The position numbers and the translations under genes were made by a program. Of a stretch of 64,000 nt of DNA, positions 42,341 through 50,967 are shown piece by piece. Numbering within the stretch: the first letter of the stretch is position 1; each line of letters starts with the position of its first letter. Source of the DNA: Streptomyces antimycoticus (lineage in GTDB: Bacteria > Actinomycetota > Actinomycetes > Streptomycetales > Streptomycetaceae). The stretch is taken from assembly GCF_005405925.1 (NCBI RefSeq), contig NZ_BJHV01000001.1, forward strand, positions 1,736,001 through 1,800,000. The letters are read 5' to 3'. The notes under the pieces were generated by a model, which saw only the letters and a program-made list of their open reading frames with translations, made no database searches and was not told the DNA's origin.

Positions 42341-42715
42341 CCGGGCCGTCGAGCTCGACGATGATCCGGATGCTGTCCGGTCGGGACCAGGTGGAGCCGC
42401 ACATCACCGCGCGTTTGGAGGCCGCGTCCCTGCTCAGGCTCTCCACCAGCCACACCGGCCGGTTGTGCGCCGTCTCCAGCCCCTCCGTCACCCGCCGGTC
42501 GGGCAGCACGCTGGTCACCCGGCACCAGGCGCGGACCGGGGTCACCCCGCACATCTGCCGCAGGATCGTGTCCAGCGGCTCCACTGCGTGCACGGCCGCG
42601 TCCAGCTCCGGCAGCATGTCGACCTGGATCCACTCCTGGGACCAGCCGCTGAGCAGGCCGTCGATGGATGACTGCCGCCAGATGCCGTGTCCTCGGGATG
42701 CCACCGGCGGGACGG
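42330..42715 (-). pseudogene. Truncated GntR/HutC-type regulator (UTRA domain only, PhnF-like)
   Basis: About 125 codons encoding the C-terminal part of a UTRA ligand-binding domain: WSQEWIQVDMLPELDA, VEPLDTILRQMCGVTPVRAW, VTEGLETAHNRPVWLVESLSRDA and DSIRIIVELDG at the end. The N-terminal GntR helix-turn-helix and the first part of UTRA are missing; the frame upstream is the antisense of phnE. PhnF-type regulators normally control phosphonate operons, so this is probably the wrecked local regulator of phnDCE. Confidence 0.65.
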
Positions 42716-42778
42716 CGCAGACCGCCGCCCGAGGCCGGCGGCCTGCGTCATCGGTCGTGCGGGGCCGGCGGCCGGGCG

Positions 42779-44586
42779 TCAGGCGTACACCTTGCGCACC
42801 CAGACGGCCAGTCCCTCGATGAGCAGCACCAGCGCCAGCACCATCAGGACGATGGTGGTGACCACCGGGAACTGCAGCACCCGGGCCGCGTTCAGCAGGT
42901 CGTAGCCGATGCCACCGGCGCCGACGATGCCGAGCAGGGTCGCCGAGCGCAGATTGACATCCAGCTGGTAGAGCAGGTGTCCCACCACCGCCGGCCAGGC
43001 CCGGGGCAGAACGGATCCGAAGAACACCTGGTGCCTGCGGGCACCGGTGGCGACCAGGGCCCGGGCCGGGCCCGGGTCGGTCTCCTCCAGGGAGTCGGCC
43101 ACCAGCTTGCCGAGCAGGCCGACCGAACCGACGCCGAGGGCGAGCGCGCCGGAGACCGCGCCCAGGCCGGTCACGACGACGAAGACGATCGCCAGGACGA
43201 GTTCCGGGATGGCCCGCACCAGGAGGATGACCGTGCGGAAGAACCGGGCCACCCGGGGCGACCCCACCACGTTCCGCGCCGCGAGGGTTCCCAGCGGCAG
43301 CGCCAGGACCAGCCCGATGAGGGTGCCCGCGAGCGCGATCTGCAGGGTGACCCACAGATCGGCCCAGAGCTGGTCGCCGATCCCACCGGTGCCCGGCGGC
43401 AGGAAGTCGCCCAGCGTCGGGAAGAACGACTCGGCGCCGCGCCGCAGAGTGCTCCAGGACAGGCCGGAGCGGAGGGCCGAGGCCACGACCAGGGCGACGG
43501 TGAGCACCAGCCAGGTGGTGCGGCGGATCCGCCGGGCGTCCCAGCGCGGCAGGCTGCGGCGTACGGACGTGCCACCGTGTGCCACGGACGCCGCGGTGGC
43601 GATAGCGGTGGTGGCCGCGGTGGCGCCGGAGGACGGGCGGGCCGGAGCCGTGCCGCCCGGCCGCCGGTCGCGGCGCGCGCCCTTTCGCTCCGGGCGCGGG
43701 CGGCGGGGCCGCCGCACCGCGGTGACGTCCTGGAGCAGCGTGCGCCGGATGGCACCGGAGATGGACTCGGCGACGAAGCAGAGCAGCAGCAGGACCAGGG
43801 CGATCGCCATCGCCCGCTGGTAGTCCAGGGTGGTGATCGCCGTGGACAGCGCGTACCCCAGACCGTTGACGCCGACGAAGCCGAGCACGGCCGACGCGCG
43901 CAGGTTGATGTCGAGCCGGTGCAGCGCGGTCGCCACCAGGGACGGCAGCGCCTGCGGCAGCACCGCCGCGGTGATCTGCTGCAGCCGCCCGGCGCCGGTC
44001 GCGCGCAGTGCGGTGCGCGGGCCCTCGTCGGTCTGCTCCACGGCGTCGGCGTACAGCTTGCCCACCATGCCGACGGAGTGGACACCGAGCGCCACCACAC
44101 CCGTCATCCCGCCCAGCCCGAACACCCGGAAGGCGGTGATGGCGAAGACCACCTCGGGGACCGCGCGGCAGAGCACGATCAGACCGCGCGAGGCGAGACG
44201 GGCGCCGGCTCCCGGGGTGGTGTTGCGGGCTGCCAGCAGGGCCAGCGGCACGCTGAGCACCACCGAGAGCACGGTGGCGGAGACCACGATGGCCAGCGTC
44301 TGCCAGATCAACGAGAGGAGTTCACCGGCCGGTGGGAAGTCCAGTGGCAACGTCCGCGACAGGAAGTCCACCGCGTTGTCCGCGCTGTCGGTGAGCGTGG
44401 CGATGTTGAGCCGGAGCGCGATGAACGCCCACACCCCGCCGCTCACACACAGCAGCAGGGCCGTGGCCGCGCTGAGCCCGGCCACGGTGGGGCGGGCCAG
44501 GGTCCGCCGGTGCGGACGCGTGGCGCCGGGGCAGGGACCGGGGGCGGCGGGGGCGCGGCCGGGGGATGATGGTCGACTACGGACAC
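42779..44586 (-). CDS. phnE: Phosphonate ABC transporter permease, two fused PhnE domains (N-terminal frame uncertain)
   Basis: About 600 residues holding two tandem PhnE-type permease domains. The first is GELLSLIWQTLAIVVSATVL with LRATGAGRLQQITAAVLPQALP as its EAA loop; the second is LWADLWVTLQIALAGTLIG with ALVATGARRHQVFFGSVLPRAWP. Six or so helices occur in each half. GTG 44586 directly follows the phnC stop and opens a plausible N-terminus (VSVVDHHPP), but it is one frame off; one missing base in the G/C runs 44510-44575 would join it. The first ordinary in-frame start is GTG 44485. Confidence 0.85.
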
Positions 44587-45546
44587 TCAGTCCCCCTTCG
44601 TGAACGCCGCCGACGCGGCCGCCGGGGCGGGGACGGATCCGGGAGCGGCGGCGGGGCGGGGAGGGACGGCCGAACCGACCGCGACGGCGGCGGCCACGCC
44701 CTCGGCGCTCCCGGCGGCCACCTCCTCGTACAGCCGCATCACCGTGGCGCGGTCGATGCCCTCGGTGGCCACGTCCATGACGACCCGGCCCGCCCGCAGG
44801 CCGATGATCCGGTGCGCCCAGGACAGCGCCAGGTCGACCTGGTGCAGGCTGCACAGCACGGTCAGTTCCCGCTCCTGGGCGACGCGCGCCAGCAGCCGCA
44901 TGACCTGGGCCGAGGACTCGGGGTCGAGGGAGGCGACCGGCTCGTCGGCGAGCAGCAGGCCCGGTTCCTGCATCAGGGCGCGGGCCACGGCGACGCGCTG
45001 CTGCTGGCCGCCGGAGAGGGTGTCCGCCCGCTGGAAGGCGTGTGCGGCCAGGCCCACCTGTTCCAGCCCGTCCAGTGCGCGTTCCCGCACCGCCCGCGGG
45101 TAGCTGAGCAGCCCCAGCCGGGGTCCGCGCAGCGACCCGAGGGCGCCGGTGCACACGTTCTCCAGCACGCTGAGCCGCCCGACCAGGTGGAACTGCTGGA
45201 AGACGAAGCCGATTCGGCGGCGCAGCGCGCGCAGTTCGGACCGGTCGGCCCGGGCCAGCGCGGTGCCGAGGACGGTGCCGTCGCCGGAGGTCGGCGCCTG
45301 GAGGCCGTCGAGCAGCGAGAGCAACGTCGACTTGCCGGAGCCGGAGAGCCCCAGCAGCGCCACGACCTCGCCGGGCCGCACCTCGAAGGACACATCGTCC
45401 ACGGCGAGCAGCGAGTCCGCGCCGGTGCCGAACCGCTTCGTCAGACCGTCCAGCCGGATCACCGGCTCCCCGGCGGTGACCGGGGAGCCGGTGGTGGCAG
45501 TGGCAGTGGCAGTGGCCGCGGTGGCGGTGGGGGCCGGGGCCGTCAC
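44587..45546 (-). CDS. phnC: Phosphonate ABC transporter ATP-binding protein
   Basis: A 319-residue ATPase of the PhnC class. Walker A is GLSGSGKST, the Q-loop is VFQQFHLVGRLSVLENV, the signature LSGGQQQRV, Walker B LLLADEPVASLDPESS and the switch His in SLHQVDLAL. These match PhnC closely. GTG 45546 overlaps the phnD stop as GTGA, indicating translational coupling. The N-terminal 30 residues are an Ala/Thr repeat from a short microsatellite-like tract (about 45495-45535), and an Ala/Pro-rich C-terminal tail of about 40 residues is also unusual. Confidence 0.92.
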   Translation of the reverse strand: MTAPAPTATAATATATATTGSPVTAGEPVIRLDGLTKRFGTGADSLLAVDDVSFEVRPGEVVALLGLSGSGKSTLLSLLDGLQAPTSGDGTVLGTALARADRSELRALRRRIGFVFQQFHLVGRLSVLENVCTGALGSLRGPRLGLLSYPRAVRERALDGLEQVGLAAHAFQRADTLSGGQQQRVAVARALMQEPGLLLADEPVASLDPESSAQVMRLLARVAQERELTVLCSLHQVDLALSWAHRIIGLRAGRVVMDVATEGIDRATVMRLYEEVAAGSAEGVAAAVAVGSAVPPRPAAAPGSVPAPAAASAAFTKGD

Positions 45547-46481
45547 GAGCCGTCCTTGCACTGCGCGTCCTTGGTCGCGTCGCAGACCGCGCGGACGCTG
45601 TCGTAGTCGGAGTCCTTCACCGCGGCGAAGCCCCAGTTGCCGTCGATCATGCAGCCGTCACCGGAGCAGTAGCCCTTGGACTCCATGTAGTCGGCGTTGC
45701 CCTTGGTCAGGAACGCGTCGACGATCTTCTTCTGCAGACTCGCGGTGAGGTCGGTGGAGACCGCGGCGGGCGAGCCGGGGATCTCGGAGGACTTCCAGAC
45801 GGTCTTCAGCTGACCCTTCTTGAGCTTGCCCTGCTTGATCAGGTCGCTGTCCACCATGGTGTCGAAGGCGAACCCCGCGTCGCAGTCGCCGGAGGCGACC
45901 GACAGCGCCGAGGCGTCGTGACCGCCCGCCATGACCTTGGTGTAGTCGGCGGCCTTCACGCCCGCCTTCAGCAGACCGGCCTGCGGGTAGAGATAGCCGG
46001 ACGTCGAGGTCGGGTCCACGAAGCACACTTTGTGGCCCTTGAAATCGGCGAGGCTGTTGATGTCCTTGGAGCCGCTGCGGGTGATGCCGTACGACTTGTA
46101 GCCCGGCTTGGCACCCTTGGCGGTGACCAGCGCGCCGGACAGCTTCACGTCCACTCCGCTGTCCTTGGCGACGACGTAGGAGAGCGGCCCGTAGAGGGCG
46201 ATGTCCGCCTTGTGCGCCCGCTGCGCCTCGATGACGGCGGCGTAGCTGGTCGCCTTCTGCATCCGGACCTTCTTGCCGGTCTCGGCCTTCAGCAGCTTGA
46301 CGAGCGGGGCGTACTGCTGGGCGAGGGAGGTGGAGTTCTCGGACGGGATCGCCGCGACCACCAGCGTGTCGGGATCCCGTCCCTCCGACGTGGAACCGTT
46401 GTCCGAGGCACTGGCGCCGCAGGCCGTGAGCACGAGCGGCAGCAGCGCGGCGGCGAGGGGAAGGCGGAGGTGGCGAGGCAT
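45543..46481 (-). CDS. phnD: Phosphonate/phosphite-type ABC transporter substrate-binding lipoprotein
   Basis: A 312-residue PhnD-like binding protein. The signal peptide ends in the lipobox LTAC. The mature protein begins DTLVVAAIPSENSTSLAQQYAPLVKLL and contains the ligand-pocket stretches ADIALYGPLSYVVA, CFVDPTSTSGYLYPQAGL and VMAGGHDASALSVASGDCDAGFAFDTM, all family hallmarks. Its ligand could be phosphonate, phosphite or a phosphate ester; no catabolic phn or ptx genes are present in this window to decide. GAAGGA precedes ATG 46481. It is the first gene of phnDCE. Confidence 0.93.
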   Translation of the reverse strand: MPRHLRLPLAAALLPLVLTACGASASDNGSTSEGRDPDTLVVAAIPSENSTSLAQQYAPLVKLLKAETGKKVRMQKATSYAAVIEAQRAHKADIALYGPLSYVVAKDSGVDVKLSGALVTAKGAKPGYKSYGITRSGSKDINSLADFKGHKVCFVDPTSTSGYLYPQAGLLKAGVKAADYTKVMAGGHDASALSVASGDCDAGFAFDTMVDSDLIKQGKLKKGQLKTVWKSSEIPGSPAAVSTDLTASLQKKIVDAFLTKGNADYMESKGYCSGDGCMIDGNWGFAAVKDSDYDSVRAVCDATKDAQCKDGS

Positions 46482-46635
46482 GGGTCGTCCTTCGAGCGGT
46501 GGGGCGATTCGGGCCTCTCGGGGAGGTGAGGGCACCGGCGATAACGCCCACCTTGCGGAGAACAGGTGTGCGCGCCCCTCGCCGTCGGTTACGGCTGTCT
46601 GAACGGTGCGGGAGACAACGGGTGGCTTGACCGGA

Positions 46636-46677
46636 CAACCCGGGGGTCCGGCACGACGGTGCCGGACCCCCGGGTTG
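46636..46677. terminator. Strong terminator between ppk2 and phnD
   Basis: Perfect 18-bp stem beginning CAACCCGGGGGTCCGGCA, with a CGACGG loop, located just after the PPK2 stop codon. It separates the ppk2 and phn transcription units. Confidence 0.85.
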
Positions 46678-46698
46678 CCTGGTTTCGCCTGGTACGCG

Positions 46699-47664
46699 TC
46701 AGCGCCGGTCGACGCCGCCGCTGTCGTTGGTGGCGCCGTTCGTGTCGTCGGCCGTGTCGTCGGCCGTGTCGTCGGTGTCGTCCTCGCCCGCCTCCAGCAG
46801 GCCCGCCGCCGCGCCCACGATGCGCGGGTCGGCGACGCCGACGACCGCCTCGTCCTTGTCGGTGTAGTCGAAGCGGGCGAGCACACTGCGCATGGCCTCG
46901 ACGCGGGCCCGCTTCTTGTCGTTGCTCTTGACCACCGTCCAGGGCGCGTACTCCGTGTCCGTCTCCCGGAACATGGCCACCTTCGCGGCGGTGTAGTCGT
47001 CCCAGCGGTCCAGCGAGGCCAGGTCCATCGGGCTGAGCTTCCACTGCCGTACGGGATCCACCTGGCGGATGGTGAAGCGGGTGCGCTGCTCGCTCCGGGA
47101 CACCGAGAACCAGAACTTCACCAGGTCGACGCCGTCGTCCACGAGCATCCGCTCGAACAGCGGCGCCTGCCGGGTGAAGCGCTGGTACTCGTCCTGCGAG
47201 CAGAAGCCCATGACCCGCTCGACGCCGGCCCGGTTGTACCAGGACCGGTCGAAGAGCACGATCTCACCAGCGGTCGGCAGATGCTCCACGTACCGCTGGA
47301 AATACCACTGGCCACGTTCGCGCTCGGTGGGCTTCTCCAGGGCGACGACCCGTGCGCCGCGCGGGTTGAGGTGCTCGGTGAAGCGCTTGATCGTGCCGCC
47401 CTTGCCGGCCGCGTCCCGACCTTCGAAGACGATGACGAGCCGGCGTCCGGTCTCCTTGATCCAGCTCTGCAACTTCAGCAGTTCGATCTGCTGCAGCCGC
47501 TTGTGCCACTCGTACTCCTTGCGCTCCATGCGGTGCGGGTACGGGTAGTTCTCCCGCCAGGTGTCGACCGGGCTTCCGTCCGGCCGGATGAGCACGGGGT
47601 CGTCGTGGTCGCTGTAGTCGACCCGCAGGTCGGACAGCTCGGACAGCAAGGGCGGCGTTGTCAT
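46699..47664 (-). CDS. ppk2: Polyphosphate kinase 2 family protein
   Basis: A 321-residue PPK2 that transfers phosphate between polyphosphate and nucleotides. Walker A is FEGRDAAGKGGT, followed by FTEHLNPRGARVVAL, the Walker B-type FDRSWYNRAGVERVMGF and the lid region SRSEQRTRFTIRQVDPVRQWKLSPMD. Single-domain architecture and the N-terminal extension suggest class I, which can run towards nucleotide synthesis. An Asp/Thr-rich repeat (TADDTADDT) at the C-terminus is probably disordered. GGAAGG precedes ATG 47664. It lies between pit and phn genes, all on the same strand. Confidence 0.93.
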   Translation of the reverse strand: MTTPPLLSELSDLRVDYSDHDDPVLIRPDGSPVDTWRENYPYPHRMERKEYEWHKRLQQIELLKLQSWIKETGRRLVIVFEGRDAAGKGGTIKRFTEHLNPRGARVVALEKPTERERGQWYFQRYVEHLPTAGEIVLFDRSWYNRAGVERVMGFCSQDEYQRFTRQAPLFERMLVDDGVDLVKFWFSVSRSEQRTRFTIRQVDPVRQWKLSPMDLASLDRWDDYTAAKVAMFRETDTEYAPWTVVKSNDKKRARVEAMRSVLARFDYTDKDEAVVGVADPRIVGAAAGLLEAGEDDTDDTADDTADDTNGATNDSGGVDRR

Positions 47665-47684
47665 CCAGTCCTTCCTTTCGGCAC

Positions 47685-47918
47685 TCAGTGGAACTGCGGC
47701 ACAATCAGGTAAATTCCGTACGCCACCACCGCGGCGCACGCCACAAAGCACAGGCCGGCCTGGGTGAGGCCGAGGGTGGAGCCGGTGCCGTTCTCCTCAC
47801 GGGCTGCCTCCACACGGGCGAGGCCCAGGACGCCGAGGGCGAAGACGACGACCACGGCGACGGTGACGCCGATGCTCACCGCGGTGACCTGGCCGAGTGC
47901 ACTCCAGTCGAGATGCAT
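47685..47918 (-). CDS. Small membrane protein partner of Pit
   Basis: A 77-residue protein with two hydrophobic segments (VTAVSIGVTVAVVVVFALGVLGL and GLCFVACAAVVAYGIYLIV) flanking a charged loop (ARVEAAREENG). It resembles the small protein encoded next to pitH2 in Streptomyces coelicolor (SCO1846). GGAGAG precedes ATG 47918. It starts 30 bases after the pit stop and is followed by ppk2, consistent with one operon. Role unknown; possibly a Pit stabiliser. Confidence 0.82.
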   Translation of the reverse strand: MHLDWSALGQVTAVSIGVTVAVVVVFALGVLGLARVEAAREENGTGSTLGLTQAGLCFVACAAVVAYGIYLIVPQFH

Positions 47919-47947
47919 CGCTTTCAACTCTCCGTGATTCGGGGGAC

Positions 47948-49102
47948 TTACGCGGCCGTGCCGATCTTGGCCGGCGGCTCGGTGCGGATGGTGACCTCGT
48001 GGGCGTCGTTGACGTTCTTCGCGTCCACCGGGTTCCGGCGGGAGAGGAGCACGATGCCCCCGGCGAGGGCCGCGCCGACCAGGGCGACGACCGCCGCGCC
48101 GATGTCTCCGCCGCTCTTGACCACGCTCGCGGAGACGCCGCCGACCAGCGCGGCGGCGGGCAGCGTGACCATCCAGGCGATCACCATGCGGCCCGCGACA
48201 CCCCAGCGCACCTCTGCCAGCCGTCGGCCGAGCCCGGCACCCAGGATGCTGCCGGAGGCGACCTGCGTGGTGGACAGGGCGAAGCCCAGGTGCGCGGAGG
48301 TGAGGATGACGGTGGTGGAGGCGGTTTCGGCGGCGAAGCCCTGCGGCGACTGGATCTCGGTCAGACCCTTGCCCATGGTGCGGATGATCCGCCAGCCGCC
48401 CAGGTAGGTGCCGAGGCCGATGGCGAGCCCGGCGGAGGCGATCACCCACAGCGGCGGACCGGCGTCATGGCCGAGGGAGCCCGCCGAGATCAGGGTCAGC
48501 GTGATGACGCCCATGGTCTTCTGCGCGTCGTTCGTGCCGTGCGCGAGGGAGACGAGCGAGGCCGAGGCGATCTGGCCGATCCGGAAGCCCTTGGTCACCG
48601 ACTTCTTGCGGGCGCGGTCGGTGAGCCGGTACGCGAGGTAGGTGGCCAGCAGCGCGGCGGCACCGGCCACGATCGGCGAGGCCACCGCGGGTATCAGCAC
48701 CTTCTCGGCCACCTTGTCGAAGTGCACGCCATGAGAGCCCGCACCGACCCACACGGCCCCGATGAGCCCGCCGAACAGGGCGTGCGACGAACTCGACGGC
48801 AGCCCGACCAGCCAGGTCAGCAGATTCCAGAGGATCGCCCCGACCAGCTCCGCGAAGATCATGCCCGGGGTGACCAGGGTGTCGTCGACGATGCCACCGG
48901 AGATGGTCTTGGCGACCTCGGTGGAGAGGAAGGCGCCGACGATGTTGAGGATCCCGCTCACCAGAACCGCGGTTCTGGGGGTGAGCGCACCGGTGGCGAT
49001 GGATGTGGCCATCGCGTTGGCCGTGTCGTGGAAGCCGTTGGTGAAGTCGAAGGCGAGGGCCGTGACGATGACGACCGCCACCAAGAAGGTGATGTGGTCC
49101 AT
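47948..49102 (-). CDS. pit: Low-affinity inorganic phosphate transporter, Pit family
   Basis: A 384-residue inner-membrane phosphate:proton (metal-phosphate) symporter. The PiT signature DFTNGFHDTANAMATSIATGALTP occurs at the N-terminus and its repeat VSLAHGTNDAQKTMGVITL in the second half; about ten helices are visible. It corresponds to PitH2-type proteins of streptomycetes, which are phosphate-regulated. ATG 49102 gives the conserved N-terminus (MDHITFL). A PHO-box-like array of 11-base repeats lies 88 bases upstream. Confidence 0.93.
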   Translation of the reverse strand: MDHITFLVAVVIVTALAFDFTNGFHDTANAMATSIATGALTPRTAVLVSGILNIVGAFLSTEVAKTISGGIVDDTLVTPGMIFAELVGAILWNLLTWLVGLPSSSSHALFGGLIGAVWVGAGSHGVHFDKVAEKVLIPAVASPIVAGAAALLATYLAYRLTDRARKKSVTKGFRIGQIASASLVSLAHGTNDAQKTMGVITLTLISAGSLGHDAGPPLWVIASAGLAIGLGTYLGGWRIIRTMGKGLTEIQSPQGFAAETASTTVILTSAHLGFALSTTQVASGSILGAGLGRRLAEVRWGVAGRMVIAWMVTLPAAALVGGVSASVVKSGGDIGAAVVALVGAALAGGIVLLSRRNPVDAKNVNDAHEVTIRTEPPAKIGTAA

Positions 49103-49189
49103 TCCTGCATGCAAACAAGCTGAGGCCAATGCTCGGCGAACTCGAGGCAAAGGCAGTACAAGGACCACGCGCGCAGGTCGTGGGCATCG

Positions 49190-49233
49190 TTGTCAGTGCG
49201 GTGTCACCCCGGTGGATGACCCGTCTCACCCGG
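49190..49233. promoter_or_regulatory. PHO-box-like array, four 11-nt units
   Basis: Units TTGTCAGTGCG, GTGTCACCCCG, GTGGATGACCC and GTCTCACCCGG follow one another at exactly 11-base spacing, the period of PhoP-binding direct repeats (consensus GTTCACC plus four). Units 2 and 4 fit best, unit 3 is weak. The array lies between pit (minus) and a secreted hydrolase gene (plus) and could act on either. Confidence 0.55.
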
Positions 49234-49345
49234 TCGGACCCTGCCACGCGGCCCGGTGCCACGGTTCCCGCGAACGTTGAGGAGGCATGCCTCTCAAGGG
49301 GGACCCAAAAGCCTGAAGGAACACCCAAAGGGAAGCGAGAACACC

Positions 49346-50356
49346 ATGGTGGCGTCTCCGGCTCTCGGCTCCGGGCGCGGACGGACCCGCGCACGTGTCG
49401 CGGCGGCCGGATGTGCCATGGCGGTGTGCGCGACCGTGGCGGCTCCGGCCGCCGCGCAGGACGACACGTCCCGCGGAAAGCCCACGGTGGTGCTGATCCA
49501 TGGCGCGTTCGCGGACGGCTCCAGCTGGAACGGTGTCATCCAGCGCCTGGAGCGCCGCGGTTACCGCGTCATCGCCCCCGCCAACCCGCTGCGCGGTCTG
49601 TACACCGACTCCACCTACATCGCCTCCGTCCTGGACAGCGTCAAGGGCCCGATCGTGCTGGTGGGCCACTCCTACGGCGGCGCGGTCATCAGCTCGGCCG
49701 CGGCGGGCCACCCCCGGGTGAAGTCGCTGGTGTACGTGTCCTCCCTGATGCCCGACAAGGGCGAGAGCGGCCAGTCGCTGGCCGCCCGGTTCCCCAGCGA
49801 ACTCGCCACCGCCACCAGGGCGGTCCCCTACCGGGCCGGTGACGGCATGCGGGGCAAGGACCTGTACCTCAAGCGGGACAAGCTCCACCGGGTCTTCGCC
49901 GCGGACCTCCCGGCCAGTACGGCGAAGCTGCTGGCGGCGACCCAACGGCCCGCCACCACGGCCACGTTCTCGGAGAAGGCCAAGGTGGCGGCGTGGCGGC
50001 AGATCCCGTCCTGGGTCCTCGTGGCCAAGCAGGACAAGACCATCAACCCCCGGCAGGAGCGGTTCCAGGCCAAGCGCGCCCGCTCTCGCACTGTGGAGAT
50101 CAACTCCTCCCACGTGGCCCTGATCGCGCACCCCCAGGAGGTCACCGACCTCATCATCAAGGCCGCCACGGCCACCGGCAAGGCCCGGCCGACGCCCGCC
50201 GCCAAGCCTTCCGACTCCCGCGCCGGAGCGAAGTCCCGGCCCGCCGACACGGCCGCCGCGTGGGTGACCGGGGGCGCGGCGGCCCTTCTGCTGGGCGGTG
50301 GGGCCCTCGTCCTCGGCCACCGCCGACGCCGGCGGTCGCGTTCTTCGCTCAGGTAG
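49346..50356 (+). CDS. Secreted/membrane-anchored alpha/beta hydrolase
   Basis: A 336-residue exported hydrolase. The signal peptide spans about residues 1-38 (RVAAAGCAMAVCATVAAPAAA). The oxyanion region is LIHGAFADGSSWNGV, the nucleophile elbow VGHSYGGAV, and the catalytic His in NSSHVALIAHPQEV. After a Pro/Ala linker, a C-terminal helix (AAAWVTGGAAALLLGGGALVLG) and Arg-rich tail anchor it to the membrane; no clear LPxTG sorting motif. ATG 49346 is chosen. It ends 5 bases from the convergent response regulator. Confidence 0.88.
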   Translation: MVASPALGSGRGRTRARVAAAGCAMAVCATVAAPAAAQDDTSRGKPTVVLIHGAFADGSSWNGVIQRLERRGYRVIAPANPLRGLYTDSTYIASVLDSVKGPIVLVGHSYGGAVISSAAAGHPRVKSLVYVSSLMPDKGESGQSLAARFPSELATATRAVPYRAGDGMRGKDLYLKRDKLHRVFAADLPASTAKLLAATQRPATTATFSEKAKVAAWRQIPSWVLVAKQDKTINPRQERFQAKRARSRTVEINSSHVALIAHPQEVTDLIIKAATATGKARPTPAAKPSDSRAGAKSRPADTAAAWVTGGAAALLLGGGALVLGHRRRRRSRSSLR

Positions 50357-50361
50357 GACGG

Positions 50362-50967
50362 CTACAGCCAGCCGCGCACGCGCGCGATGCGAGCCGCCAC
50401 GTGGCGGTTTTCCGCGCCGAGTTCGGCGGCGGCCGCCGACAGGTAGTTGCGCACCGTCCCGGGCGACAGCGCGGCGTGGGACGCGATCTCCGCCACCGGT
50501 GCCCCGTCCTCGGCCAGTGACAGCATTTCCGCCTCGCGGGGAGTGAGTGGCGACTCACCCGCGGCGATGGCGTCCGCCGCCAGCTCGTGGTCGACGTAGC
50601 GGCCATCCGTGTGCACCGTACGGATGATCTCCGCCAGTCGCCGCGCGGACACCGTCTTCGGCACGAAGCCGCGCACGCCCGCGCCCAACGCTTGTTTCAG
50701 CGCCCCGCCCCGGGCGTGGCTGGTGACGATCATCGATGTGCAACTCGGCACCGTGTCCCGCAGCGTCGCCGCCACCGACACCCCGTCGCATCCGGGCATC
50801 CGCAGATCCAGGACGGCCACGTCGGGGCGGTGTGCCCGGGCCATGACCAACGCCTCGTCGCCGGTTCCGGCCTCCGCCACCACGGTGATGTCGTCCTCCA
50901 GCGCGAGGAGGGAGGCGAGGGCGCCGCGGATGAGGTGTTCGTCGTCCGCGAGCAGAACCCTGATCAT
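50362..50967 (-). CDS. NarL/LuxR-family two-component response regulator
   Basis: A 201-residue regulator. The receiver domain starts MIRVLLADDEH (acidic pocket), with the phospho-acceptor Asp in VAVLDLRMPG, the switch Thr/Ser in IVTSHA and Lys in GFVPKTV. The C-terminal LuxR HTH is SPLTPREAEMLSLAEDGAPVAEIASHAALSPGTVRNYLS. Its ATG overlaps the kinase stop codon as ATGA, so the pair is translationally coupled. It probably controls the upstream ABC exporter. Confidence 0.93.
   Translation of the reverse strand: MIRVLLADDEHLIRGALASLLALEDDITVVAEAGTGDEALVMARAHRPDVAVLDLRMPGCDGVSVAATLRDTVPSCTSMIVTSHARGGALKQALGAGVRGFVPKTVSARRLAEIIRTVHTDGRYVDHELAADAIAAGESPLTPREAEMLSLAEDGAPVAEIASHAALSPGTVRNYLSAAAAELGAENRHVAARIARVRGWL

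Noticed and set aside
42668..44569. 633-codon plus-strand frame opposite phnE
   Set aside because: Antisense of a permease with clear EAA loops; highly charged low-complexity translation.
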